Made by a program: the position numbers and the translations under genes. This document shows positions 1-7,608 of a stretch of 18,274 bases of DNA, piece after piece (within the stretch, counting starts at the first letter, position 1; each line of letters begins with the position of its first letter). Under the pieces are notes generated by a model. It had not been told where the DNA came from and did no database searches. It saw nothing but the letters and a program-made list of their open reading frames with translations. The stretch lies in NCBI GenBank assembly GCA_034440515.1, contig JAWXCF010000075.1, forward strand, positions 1 to 18,274. The letters run 5' to 3'. This stretch comes from JAWXCF01 sp034440515. Lineage in GTDB: Bacteria; Bacteroidota; Bacteroidia; CAILMK01.

Positions 1-1
1 A

Positions 2-411
2 TTAATAGGTTTGGATTTAATTCTACAAACACCAAGTGGTAATACTGTGCTTATAGGCAACTAATTGATTGGACTAAAGAAATAATTAATGGTTGGTTGG
101 AAGCTAATATGTTAAGAGATAATCTAGATTTAGTTGATAAAGCTATTAATACATTTTCAGATCATTCATTTCAAAAAAGTCAAGAAAGGCATATTTCTAG
201 AATTGAATGCAATTAAGTAAGGTTAAAAATTATAGATCTAGAAGAAAATCAAGAATTTTAAGAAGCTATCTTAATAACACACAACGCATTTATGCACACT
301 TTTTCTTATACAAATGCATTTAAAATTATTGAATATCAAAATGCAATAGCTTTATTGAAAATCAAGCTATCTAAATTAAAGATTTCCTTACCTAAACCCT
401 CCCCAAAATAA
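2..411 (+). pseudogene. Decayed serine dehydrogenase proteinase (SDH/ClpP-like protease, PF01972 type)
   Basis: No intact gene exists left of the acs 3' end, but two reading frames carry recognisable pieces of an SDH-type serine protease. Frame 2 (2-61) reads GLDLILQTPSGNTV, like the conserved GLDLIL(H/Q)TPGG segment near the active site, and then stops. Frame 1 takes over at about 55-60 with IDWTKEIINGWLEANM, then SQERHISRIEC and EAILITHNAFMHTFSYTNAF. These resemble the C-terminal third of the family (W..EMVKEWL; KSHARHIS; DAVLTVHHAYMHTLS). Frame 1 is interrupted by TAA at 214-216 and 259-261 and closes at 409-411; recognisable similarity ends near 365. The roughly 100 residues normally between the two pieces are missing, so the locus has an internal deletion plus a frame change plus two stops. 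The Gly-to-Ser change in the TPGG motif also suggests relaxed selection. The family assignment is from memory of conserved motifs. The upstream part lies outside the window. Confidence 0.7.
346..370 (-). terminator. Possible acs terminator hairpin
   Basis: A 7-bp perfect inverted repeat (ATAGCTT at 346-352, AAGCTAT at 364-370) with an 11-nt loop lies 22 nt beyond the acs stop codon. Read on the minus strand it is followed by TGCATTTT, which is a poor U-tract. It could end the acs transcript, but it lies inside the protease pseudogene and may be chance. Confidence 0.3.
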
Positions 412-2257
412 TAGCATCTACTACAGATGGGTCTATTAGTGTACTGGTATCACCCAAACTATCAAACTGTCCTTCAGCTATTTTACGTAGTATGCGGCGC
501 ATTATTTTACCACTTCGGGTCTTAGGAAGTGTCTTAACTACTTGTACTTTGTCTGGTCTGGCAAATGGACCAATCTTAGCAGCCACCCAAGCCTTTATTT
601 CCTTGGCTACCAATTCATTGTCGATATGAGATTCTGAACCTGATACAAATGCGTATATGCCCTGCCCCTTTATATCGTGTGGATAGCCAACCACGGCACT
701 TTCTATTACAAAAGAATGCTCATTAATAGCCGATTCCAGCTCACCAGTACCGATCCTGTGACCACTCACATTTATCACATCATCTACCCTACCAGTTATT
801 CTATAATGACCATCAGCATCTCTTTTACAGCCATCGCCAGTAAAGTAATATCCAACATAAGTGCTAAAATAGGTAGTAATGTATCGGGGGTGATCATTCC
901 AAATGGTACGCGCCATAGAGGGCCAACCTAGTTGTAAACATAAATTACCCTCAATATTGTTACCAGTTAGTTCTACCCCGTTCACATCCATTATTACCGG
1001 CACCACGCCAAGTAAAGGATTCATAGTATAACCTGGTTTGGGATTTAATTCATTTACACTAGGGCTCATCAACATATTACCCGTTTCGGTCTGCCACCAA
1101 GTATCTAATATTGGGCAATTATCCTTACCCACATTGGTATGGTACCAGTGCCAGGCCTCTTCATTAATGGGTTCGCCTACACTACCCAGTACTTTTAGGC
1201 TCTGCATTTTATAATTATTAGGTAGTTCAATGCCACAAACCATCAAACTTCTGATTAAAGTTGGCGAAGTATATAGAATATTGATGTGATGTTTTTCAAC
1301 TATCTGCCACATCCGTTCAGAACTTGGGTACGTTGGAATACCCTCATACATAACTTGGGTATTGGCATTTAGCATCGGGCCGTATGCTACATAACTGTGA
1401 CCAGTTATCCAACCAACATCTGCAGTACACCAAAATACATCTTCGTGCTTCATTTCAAATACGTGTTGCATAGTCCAGGTTGTTTGTACCATATAGCCCC
1501 CAGTAGTGTGTACTAAACCCTTAGGTTTACCCGTACTGCCACTGGTGTAAAGAATAAATAAGGGATGTTCTGACTCTACCCAAACTACATCACACACTGT
1601 TGATTGAGAATCAATCAGATTAGACCAATCTAAGTCTCTGCCAGTGAGCATATTCACCTCATCGTCAGTGTTTTTAAATATAATGCTATGCCACACGTCT
1701 TCACAATGCAGTAAAGCCTCATCAACTATATCTTTTAGTATTATTTTCTTATTGCCACGGTACATTGCATTTGCAGCTATAATAATTCTACAGCCACAAT
1801 CTATTAATCTATCCCTTAAACTATGGGCAGAAAACCCAGCAAATATTACCGTATGTATTGCCCCAATTCTAGCACAAGCCAACATTGCAATTATGGTCTC
1901 GGGAATCATAGGCATATAGATGCCTACTCTGTCCCCTATTGATACTCCTAACCCTATCAGAGCATTTGCCAGTTTACATACTTCGGTATGAAGCTGTGAA
2001 TAGCTAAGTGACTTAGACGGCGTAGATAACTCATTTGGCTCTGTAATAATCGCAATCTTATCGCCGTGACTGGGTATATGCCTATCTAAGCAATTGTAAC
2101 ACATATTAGTGTATCCTCCTTGAAACCAATAATAACTATGCGCATCAGAATTAGAAATTTGTACTGTGTCCCAAGCTGTACGCCAATGTAAATTCAAAGC
2201 CTGCTGCGCCCAAAAATTTTGGAAATCTATTGCTGTACTTTCTGTTGAATTATTCAT
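392..2257 (-). CDS. acs: Acetyl-CoA synthetase (AMP-forming)
   Basis: This cytoplasmic enzyme activates acetate with ATP and CoA to acetyl-CoA through an acetyl-adenylate. The 621-residue protein has the full ANL-superfamily architecture. The N-terminal WFQGGYTNMCYNCLDRH element (about 44-60) is typical of Acs. The P-loop-like YTSGSTGKPKG motif is at 237-247, and WWQTETG at 387-393 forms part of the adenylate/acetate pocket. The hinge region TGDGCKRDADGHYRITGRVDD is at about 473-493. The C-terminal PKTRSGKIMRR carries the catalytic lysine (K584), the residue reversibly acetylated in characterised Acs proteins. Length is close to the usual 630-650. It starts at ATG, 23 nt after the small ExoX-C-like gene, so it is probably the last gene of a DUF2147/ExoX-C/acs transcript. 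The reading frame is intact. A propionyl-CoA synthetase cannot be fully excluded, but the motifs favour acetate. Confidence 0.95.
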   Translation of the reverse strand: MNNSTESTAIDFQNFWAQQALNLHWRTAWDTVQISNSDAHSYYWFQGGYTNMCYNCLDRHIPSHGDKIAIITEPNELSTPSKSLSYSQLHTEVCKLANALIGLGVSIGDRVGIYMPMIPETIIAMLACARIGAIHTVIFAGFSAHSLRDRLIDCGCRIIIAANAMYRGNKKIILKDIVDEALLHCEDVWHSIIFKNTDDEVNMLTGRDLDWSNLIDSQSTVCDVVWVESEHPLFILYTSGSTGKPKGLVHTTGGYMVQTTWTMQHVFEMKHEDVFWCTADVGWITGHSYVAYGPMLNANTQVMYEGIPTYPSSERMWQIVEKHHINILYTSPTLIRSLMVCGIELPNNYKMQSLKVLGSVGEPINEEAWHWYHTNVGKDNCPILDTWWQTETGNMLMSPSVNELNPKPGYTMNPLLGVVPVIMDVNGVELTGNNIEGNLCLQLGWPSMARTIWNDHPRYITTYFSTYVGYYFTGDGCKRDADGHYRITGRVDDVINVSGHRIGTGELESAINEHSFVIESAVVGYPHDIKGQGIYAFVSGSESHIDNELVAKEIKAWVAAKIGPFARPDKVQVVKTLPKTRSGKIMRRILRKIAEGQFDSLGDTSTLIDPSVVDAIILGRV

Positions 2258-2280
2258 TGTGATGTGAGTTTTTAATAATA

Positions 2281-2538
2281 TTATTCGTCAGCTGTACTTA
2301 GATTAATTAAATATTGTCTATTTAAATTATTTTTCTTGATTACATCAGCCGTAAAATACAATTTATTAGTCAAATTGACATAATTTTCAATCATATCTAT
2401 GAAAAAATCGTCTAATTTTTGAATTAGAAATACAATGTAGCTTGGATCAATAACAAAAACCCATAACCAATTTTTACCCTTGTATTTACCAAAGGTAAAA
2501 ACATCATTTACAATTCTTTCTTGCAATGGATGGCTCAC
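2281..2538 (-). CDS. Small ExoX C-terminal-like protein of unknown function
   Basis: An 85-residue protein. Its N-terminal half contains FTFGKYKGKNW followed by a short gap and DPSYIVFLIQ. This resembles the small domain at the C-terminus of exodeoxyribonuclease X and related DUF3820-type proteins (FGKYKG...P.YI.W). Those domains are thought to contact nucleic acid, but no catalytic motif is visible and no activity should be assumed. The rest is aromatic and hydrophobic with no signal peptide. The likely start is GTG, whose codon overlaps the stop of the upstream DUF2147 gene as GTGA, which indicates translational coupling. A GTG start with an overlap is weaker evidence than ATG, but the family-like motif begins about 15 residues in, so the reading frame is probably real. 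Confidence 0.65.
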   Translation of the reverse strand: MSHPLQERIVNDVFTFGKYKGKNWLWVFVIDPSYIVFLIQKLDDFFIDMIENYVNLTNKLYFTADVIKKNNLNRQYLINLSTADE

Positions 2539-2993
2539 TTATCTCTAACCCAAGTATCTGTCCTGCTCATTCCCATCCAACTGTAGCCAACATATCCTTT
2601 AACAAATAGTTTATTAATATGGGCCATTGTTAAGATGCATCTATAGGTTTTTCCAGAATTGGGGTCATATATTTCACCCTCGTCCCATACATCTTTACCA
2701 TCATATTCAAATCCCTTCATTAGCACCATACCCATTATGGTTCTAGTCCTAAACTTCTCTTCAGGGTTGTATTTGTCAACTTGTATATTTCCGGCCTTAT
2801 CTCTTGGGTTTTTCAGTTCTACTATCTTACCAGAATATGTATTTTTAGATTTGTAAATGTGAATTTTAGCTGTTTCAGATCCATTAGTCCAATAGCCGAT
2901 AATTCTATCACCTGCTGCAACGCCAGATTGAGCTGCCGCATTTAGGCTTAACATTAGTATTATTGCGAAAGAATTGTATATTAACCTAAACAT
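2535..2993 (-). CDS. DUF2147 secreted/periplasmic protein
   Basis: A 152-residue protein with an N-terminal signal peptide (hydrophobic core about 7-18, then AAAQSG, a likely signal peptidase I site). The mature part matches the DUF2147 pattern: GYWTNGSETAKIHIYKS near the start, YSGKIVELKNP in the middle, then FEYDGKDVWDEGEIYDPNSGKTYRC and a final lipocalin-like stretch with KGYVGYSWMGMSRTDTWVR. Members are common in Bacteroidota and Proteobacteria and are predicted small beta-barrels outside the cytoplasmic membrane; their ligand is unknown. Length is normal for the family. It starts at ATG and its stop overlaps the next gene by four bases, so it is probably the first gene of the transcript leading to acs. 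No clear promoter with the Bacteroidota -7 consensus was seen in the 39-nt gap upstream. Confidence 0.85.
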   Translation of the reverse strand: MFRLIYNSFAIILMLSLNAAAQSGVAAGDRIIGYWTNGSETAKIHIYKSKNTYSGKIVELKNPRDKAGNIQVDKYNPEEKFRTRTIMGMVLMKGFEYDGKDVWDEGEIYDPNSGKTYRCILTMAHINKLFVKGYVGYSWMGMSRTDTWVRDK

Positions 2994-3032
2994 TATGATT
3001 CAAATAGATTGTAAATATGAATGTTTACTCTT

Positions 3033-3449
3033 TTAAAAATCTCTGTGTTCCTTAACCCAATCTTTTATATATTGTGCTATGGTAGTAGTTGGTGTACCCG
3101 GTGGAAATAATTCCCCTACCCCTTGTTGTTTGAGTGCTTGCATATCGTCTTCGGGTATTATCCCGCCACCAGTCAGCAACACATCGTTCATATCGTGCAG
3201 TTTCATCAGGGCTATTATTTTAGGGAATACGGTCATATGCGCCCCACTTAATATGCTTACGCCGATGGCATCAACATCTTCTTGTAGTGCAGCCATTACA
3301 ACTTGATCTGCGGATTGCCTTAGACCAGTGTATATGACTTCAATTCCTGCATCTTTCAATGCAGAAGCTATTACTTTAGCCCCTCTATCGTGACCATCAA
3401 GCCCCACTTTGGCAACCAATACTCTAATGGGTCTATCTGTTAGCGACAT
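3033..3449 (-). CDS. Stand-alone cobalamin-binding domain (methylmalonyl-CoA mutase C-terminal family)
   Basis: A 138-residue protein made only of the B12-binding Rossmann-like domain of acyl-CoA mutases. The sequence has VLVAKVGLDGHDRGAKVIA near the N-terminus, with the DxHxxG signature whose His20 is the expected lower axial ligand of cobalamin. A VSILSGAH segment and a LLTGGGIIPEDD segment follow, also standard for this domain. It has the size of the small subunit of two-subunit mutases (isobutyryl-CoA or 2-hydroxyisobutyryl-CoA mutase type, or methylmalonyl-CoA mutase subunits split from the catalytic domain). No substrate-binding subunit is encoded in the window, so the partner must lie elsewhere and the substrate cannot be assigned. 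It starts at ATG and has its own probable promoter at 3475-3482. Confidence 0.88.
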   Translation of the reverse strand: MSLTDRPIRVLVAKVGLDGHDRGAKVIASALKDAGIEVIYTGLRQSADQVVMAALQEDVDAIGVSILSGAHMTVFPKIIALMKLHDMNDVLLTGGGIIPEDDMQALKQQGVGELFPPGTPTTTIAQYIKDWVKEHRDF

Positions 3450-3474
3450 ATAATCTTAAATAATTGTATGCTTC

Positions 3475-3482
3475 CAAAGATA
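3475..3482 (-). promoter_or_regulatory. Probable Bacteroidota -7 promoter element for the B12-binding gene
   Basis: On the minus strand this reads TATCTTTG, a perfect match to the Bacteroidota TAnnTTTG -7 box and identical to the box ahead of tRNA-Ser in this window. It would start transcription about 20 nt before the ATG at 3449. The -33 region is only weakly matched, so the call rests mainly on the -7 box and its position. Confidence 0.5.
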
Positions 3483-3525
3483 TAGGTTAGCGTATAAATC
3501 TTACACATCTACACCTATTAAAGTC

Positions 3526-3936
3526 TTATTTATCTCGCTTTTTCTTTGATGTAACTGTTCCCTTAGGTGTCCCAGCATCACGTTGGTCGGAATCGGTTAA
3601 GTCTCCAACTTTATTATCTTGCTCCCCTGCTAGGAATTTCTCAAAATTCTCCTCAGCTTCTATTACATCTTCGTCCTCAATTGGACCTAGTGCTTCAACA
3701 AAATCAGCATCTGGTGCAGTCATATTCGCACCTTCCTCTGCCTTAAAGTCTTGCTGATACTGATCATCAGTCCGATGCATTAGTTTTTTGTCTGGAACAG
3801 TTCTGGTTAAGAACTCATTTAACTTATCCATATCTATGTTGCTTACCATTTCTCCAAATTCATTGATTTTTAAATCTAAGCCTTGCATTTCTTCGTGAAC
3901 TTTTGCCACTTTGTTGTTTTTTCTTTTACGTGCCAT
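3526..3936 (-). CDS. Acidic hypothetical protein with basic termini
   Basis: No family is recognised. The 136-residue protein has a strikingly basic N-terminus (ARKRKNNK), a charged and mostly helical-looking middle, a very acidic stretch at about 85-110 (EDEDVIEAEENFEKF) and a basic tail (TSKKKRDK). It has no signal peptide, membrane segment, cysteine cluster or catalytic motif, and is probably cytoplasmic. It starts at ATG and is divergent from the eIF1-like gene, with about 100 nt between the two start codons. Codon use and composition match its neighbours, which supports a real gene. The polyampholytic composition would suit binding to nucleic acid or to a ribosomal component, but that is only inference. 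Confidence 0.7.
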   Translation of the reverse strand: MARKRKNNKVAKVHEEMQGLDLKINEFGEMVSNIDMDKLNEFLTRTVPDKKLMHRTDDQYQQDFKAEEGANMTAPDADFVEALGPIEDEDVIEAEENFEKFLAGEQDNKVGDLTDSDQRDAGTPKGTVTSKKKRDK

Positions 3937-4037
3937 AGCTTCGTTTTAATTATTCTAAAAATATAAACCCTGTAAATATGCGTAATGTTAGATTTACAAA
4001 TGAAAATTCTAATTTACATATATAATATCTAGTCAAA

Positions 4038-4376
4038 ATGAGTACCAAAAAATCAAATGATCTTAGTTCCTTAGGTTCTTTAGTTTTTAATGACGAAAAT
4101 TACCAACCTGAACCAGAACCAGAGGGAACTCAATCCAAGAAAGTGGAGAAATTGATATTGACAAAAAGTAACAAGGGTAGGTCTGGCAAAACGGCAAGTA
4201 TTATATCTGGCTTTACTTGGTCAACAGAAGATATTGAACTACTATGCACACAATTAAAAGTAAAATGTGGAGCAGGTGGGACTGTAAAAGCTAATGAAAT
4301 AATAATCCAAGGAGACATAATGGACAGGCTAAAAAACTATCTAGAATCACTAGGACATTCTGTTGCTGTAAAATAA
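4038..4376 (+). CDS. eIF1/SUI1-like translation factor (YciH family)
   Basis: A 112-residue protein. After a charged, Pro/Glu-rich leader of about 35 residues it contains the SUI1 fold: an initial strand (KLILTKSNKGRSGKTASIISGF), a helix with WSTEDIELLCTQLK, then KCGAGGTVKANEIIIQGD and a final helix LKNYLESLGH. KCGAGGTVK and IxIQGD are the most diagnostic parts of bacterial YciH and eukaryotic eIF1. Eukaryotic eIF1 monitors start-codon selection on the small ribosomal subunit. E. coli YciH has been linked to initiation control under stress, but the role in Bacteroidota is not established. The gene is convergent with the TolB-like gene, with only two bases between their stop codons and no room for a separate terminator. 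Confidence 0.9.
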   Translation: MSTKKSNDLSSLGSLVFNDENYQPEPEPEGTQSKKVEKLILTKSNKGRSGKTASIISGFTWSTEDIELLCTQLKVKCGAGGTVKANEIIIQGDIMDRLKNYLESLGHSVAVK

Positions 4377-4378
4377 GC

Positions 4379-5536
4379 TTACTGCCATTCTGCTAAAAAC
4401 AAGTTGGTGTCTCTGCTGCCGCCATTGTTTCTATTACTGCTGAATAAGATGTATTTACCATCAAAACTAAACATAGGAAATGCATCAAAAGTGTCGTCAT
4501 AACTTACCCTTTCCAGTCCAGTACCATCTACACCAATCATATAAAGATTAAAGCCGTATCCGCCAGATACGTGATTTGAACTGAATATCACTTTCTTGCC
4601 ATCTGGCGTTAGATAGGGTGCCCAATTTGCATTGCCTAATTTGGTAATTTGCTTTAGGTTGCTGCCGTCTGCATTACACATAAATATTTCCATAGCCGTA
4701 GGTGATACCAAACCTTGCTTGTAGAAATCAGTATATTCTTTTACATCTACCTTAGTCTTAGGTCGACTGGCTCTAAATATAAGTTTTGAACCGTCTTGGC
4801 TAAAGAATGCGCCACCGTCATAACCCAGTTGACTGGTTATCTGCTTTAAGGCTGTACCGTCTGTGTTCATAGTCCATAGTTCAAGGTCCCCACTTCTGGT
4901 GCTGGTAAATACAATCTTATCACCTTTGGGCGATACTGTTGCCTCAGCATCATATCCTTTTTCATTAGTTAGCCTCTTTATTATTTTACCGGTCAGGTCA
5001 CTAACATATATATCAAAACTTGGGTAAATAGACCATAGGTACTTTTTGTCCTTTCTACGTTCTGGCACAGCAGGACAATTCTTATCAAACTCGTGCGTTG
5101 AGGCAAATAATATAGATTTATTGCCTGGCATAAAATAGCTACAAGTAGTTCTGCCTTGACCTGTACTTATCAGTTTTGGGCGTTTCATTTTCATTGCTTC
5201 GCCATCTGCTATTTTGTGTAAAAATATTTGATCGCAACCTACTCCCCAGGCTGTATAGTCGCTTTGAAAACAAAACATACTGTTATCGAAACTCCAATAT
5301 GCCTCTGCATTATTCCCACCAAATGTTAGTTGCTTTACATTTTTAAAGTGCTTTTCATCAGGATACTTTAATTGTGCAGGTCGGGCTGTAGTGTCTGTTC
5401 CCTGTGGGTTTGCAGGTACGCCATACATTTCTGAAGTATCCTTTTTATTATCTGGTGCATCATTATTAGGTGCCTTGCTGTTACAAGATGCCAGGCTTAT
5501 AATTACAGAAATAAGTAGTCCTAGTTTTTTTATCAT
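4379..5536 (-). CDS. TolB-like PD40 beta-propeller lipoprotein
   Basis: A 385-residue lipoprotein: the signal segment ends in SLASC, putting the lipidated Cys at about residue 18, followed by a short Asn/Asp/Lys-rich linker. The mature protein consists of repeated WD40-like PD40 blades, seen as recurring patterns such as FSFDGKYILFSSNR, SPKGDKIVFTSTRSGDLELWTMN, SQDGSKLIFRASR and TPDGKKVIFSSN. This is the same repeat class as the TolB C-terminal propeller. No TolB N-terminal domain is present, so it is not TolB itself. It is most likely periplasmic or outer-membrane anchored, and the propeller would serve protein-protein or ligand contacts. Its start codon overlaps the end of the upstream TPR lipoprotein gene by four bases (ATGA), making it the last gene of the transporter operon that begins at 10658. 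Confidence 0.85.
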   Translation of the reverse strand: MIKKLGLLISVIISLASCNSKAPNNDAPDNKKDTSEMYGVPANPQGTDTTARPAQLKYPDEKHFKNVKQLTFGGNNAEAYWSFDNSMFCFQSDYTAWGVGCDQIFLHKIADGEAMKMKRPKLISTGQGRTTCSYFMPGNKSILFASTHEFDKNCPAVPERRKDKKYLWSIYPSFDIYVSDLTGKIIKRLTNEKGYDAEATVSPKGDKIVFTSTRSGDLELWTMNTDGTALKQITSQLGYDGGAFFSQDGSKLIFRASRPKTKVDVKEYTDFYKQGLVSPTAMEIFMCNADGSNLKQITKLGNANWAPYLTPDGKKVIFSSNHVSGGYGFNLYMIGVDGTGLERVSYDDTFDAFPMFSFDGKYILFSSNRNNGGSRDTNLFLAEWQ

Positions 5537-6513
5537 AATTTTCGTTTCTGTGCGTTTTCGATTTCAATTATTCTCAATTCGTCAGCTCTAAAATTAGCTA
5601 TATCACCTGTCTTTTTATAGCAATTACTTCTATTTACATAGTCATTTATCCACTCAGGGTCAGCTTCTATGGCTTTGGTAAAGTATTGAATGGCTCGTTT
5701 ACAATCGTTATTTTGCATTGCTATATAACCTAGATTATGGTTTGCGTCTCTATGCGTTGGGTTTACTGCTAAAAGTTTATTATAGGTCGCAATAGCCTTA
5801 ATAGTACTGTCATTCATTTGATAATAATAGCCTAAAGCATACAGGGTAGTTTGACTATTGGGTAGAACCCTCAATGCAGACTCAAAATATTGAATTGCCT
5901 TAGGATTGTGTTTATCGGAATTTAGTAGACCTAATTGTTCCATTGCCTCAGCATAATCAGTCTTATACTCTAGCGCTTGAAGGAAATTACTCTCGGCAGT
6001 TTTTACTGCCTTTTGTTCCTTATAAACCATTCCTTTATAAAAGTAAGCTTGTGCAGTTGTTGGCTTCAGATTCGTTACTGCATTCAGGTGTTGCAGGGCT
6101 ATATCATATTGTTTACTAACTAAGTACAACCTGCCTAGTTCTAAGTGTGCAGGGGTAAACTTAGGGTTCCTTTGCGTAGCTATTTCAAATGCTTGCAGTG
6201 CATTACTTTCATTTGGGCGCTTTAGGTATAACATTCCCATATAGTAGTAATACTCTGCATTAGACGAGTCAAGTTTAGTTGCACTCTGAATATCCCTAAG
6301 TGCAGGCTCTATTTGGTGTAGAGAGTCCCAAGCTATAGCCCTAGAATAAAATAGATTCGGATTGTTTTCGTCTTCCTCTATTTTTTTGTTCAGTTCTGGA
6401 ATTTGTTGTTTAGCATCTGTAATGACTATAGCCTCATTTTGCTTTGGCTTGCAAGACGTTGCCAACAATACAAGCATATAAATGGCAAAATATTTGTATT
6501 TTCTAATCATCAT
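5533..6513 (-). CDS. TPR-repeat lipoprotein
   Basis: A 326-residue lipoprotein with an N-terminal hydrophobic segment ending in LLATSC (lipobox), then a linker and a run of about seven or eight tetratricopeptide repeats from about residue 50 to 310. The repeats show the expected spacing of small and aromatic residues, for example AYFYKGMVYKEQKAVKTAES, AHLELGRLYLVSKQYDIALQ and ANHNLGYIAMQNNDCKRAI. The TPR superhelix normally binds other proteins or peptides. It lies 30 nt downstream of the DppC-like permease and overlaps the PD40 gene by four bases, so it is co-transcribed with the transporter and could act as an accessory scaffold at the periplasmic face. The specific partner is unknown. ATG occurs twice in a row at the start; either gives the same signal peptide. 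Confidence 0.85.
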   Translation of the reverse strand: MMIRKYKYFAIYMLVLLATSCKPKQNEAIVITDAKQQIPELNKKIEEDENNPNLFYSRAIAWDSLHQIEPALRDIQSATKLDSSNAEYYYYMGMLYLKRPNESNALQAFEIATQRNPKFTPAHLELGRLYLVSKQYDIALQHLNAVTNLKPTTAQAYFYKGMVYKEQKAVKTAESNFLQALEYKTDYAEAMEQLGLLNSDKHNPKAIQYFESALRVLPNSQTTLYALGYYYQMNDSTIKAIATYNKLLAVNPTHRDANHNLGYIAMQNNDCKRAIQYFTKAIEADPEWINDYVNRSNCYKKTGDIANFRADELRIIEIENAQKRKL

Positions 6514-6543
6514 AATGTAACTAGCTGCAAATTATAGCAAATT

Positions 6544-7602
6544 TTATTTTATATACTGGTTTTGAATTTGGGCTTTATCAGAAAAATGCTTGGCTACTGT
6601 AAATAAACTAAGAATTAACAAAACCAAACAAGTGCTAGGCACTACCAACAACCACCAATCATCTGGATAGTCCTTACTTAGGCCGATAATTGAGCCCCAA
6701 GTCACATTATCACCCATTTGTCCGGCAAATAGAAAACTCAATGTTGACTCTGAAACGATGGCTCCTATAAATGTATAAATGAAGTTGATGATTAGAGTAG
6801 GGTATAAATGTGGAAGTATATGCTTGACTATTAATCTTGGTACAGATATACCATAACTTACAGCTGCATCTGCATAGCTAAATTTCAATTGCCTTTCTAT
6901 TTCTACCCTAATCATTCTAGTAACACCTATCCAACTGAGTAATGAAATGGTGATAATTAGAGTAATGATATTTCCAGAGGCCAATAAACCAATAAATATG
7001 ACCAACAACAGCAACTTTGGTGCAGAGTCTAATAATATGATTAACAAACTAATAGAAGTGTTAAACTTAAAAGGTATGGTTTTCTTGCCACCAATAACAG
7101 AACCTAACATTAGAAATAAAAATATTAATATCCCAAATATGCAAGTAGCAGATAAAATAGCGAGAGTAAAATCTAATAAATTATCAGCATAAACACCTGT
7201 ATTTAATCCGGTAGATACCACAGCGTATGGAATACTTAATACAACTGCAGGCCAGAATAATCTCCTGTTAATATAATTTACACGCCAAGATAATGAACTC
7301 ATTATGCCCAACACAATACCAATTATTAAGGTAATTAGAGCCGAAAAAAAGCCAATGGTCAGACTATAATTTGCCCCAGTAACTATACCTGCAGCTATGT
7401 CTCTACCTAAAATGGTAGTACCCAAATAATGATCTGAAATAAAGGGTTTAAGACGAACGGCATCATTTAGATGAATTTCTGTAGGAGTATAGGGAATTAA
7501 ATGACCACGACCTGTCAATAATCCTGAAAATAATCCCATTAAGACAAAAAACCCTAATGTGGTTATACTAAGAATGAGCGGAAGCTTATTGCGTTTACTC
7601 AT
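6544..7602 (-). CDS. DppC/OppC-like ABC transporter permease
   Basis: A 352-residue inner-membrane permease of the peptide/nickel (family 5) ABC importer class. It has an N-terminal membrane segment (about 8-30), a periplasmic loop with LGTTILGRDIAAGIVTGANYSLTIGF (the conserved LGTDxxGRD...GARxSL motif of DppC proteins), several further membrane segments, and the cytoplasmic EAA loop near YADAAVSYGISVPRLIVKHILPH, which contacts the ATPase. The C-terminal FAGQMGDNVTWGSIIG also fits DppC, where an LGLG...TWG motif is usual. It is about 50 residues longer than E. coli DppC. The extra length appears to include additional membrane sequence between the GANYSL region and the EAA loop. It lies six nt downstream of the DppB-like gene. 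No ATPase gene is present in the operon. Confidence 0.9.
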   Translation of the reverse strand: MSKRNKLPLILSITTLGFFVLMGLFSGLLTGRGHLIPYTPTEIHLNDAVRLKPFISDHYLGTTILGRDIAAGIVTGANYSLTIGFFSALITLIIGIVLGIMSSLSWRVNYINRRLFWPAVVLSIPYAVVSTGLNTGVYADNLLDFTLAILSATCIFGILIFLFLMLGSVIGGKKTIPFKFNTSISLLIILLDSAPKLLLLVIFIGLLASGNIITLIITISLLSWIGVTRMIRVEIERQLKFSYADAAVSYGISVPRLIVKHILPHLYPTLIINFIYTFIGAIVSESTLSFLFAGQMGDNVTWGSIIGLSKDYPDDWWLLVVPSTCLVLLILSLFTVAKHFSDKAQIQNQYIK

Positions 7603-7608
7603 ACTGTA

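Noticed and set aside
677..931. Plus-strand open frame inside acs
   Set aside because: The minus-strand acs frame is intact with all family motifs, so this and the one at 1644-1919 are antisense shadows.
4379..5536. TolB itself
   Set aside because: Only the PD40 propeller is present; the TolB N-terminal domain is missing and no tol-pal genes are adjacent.
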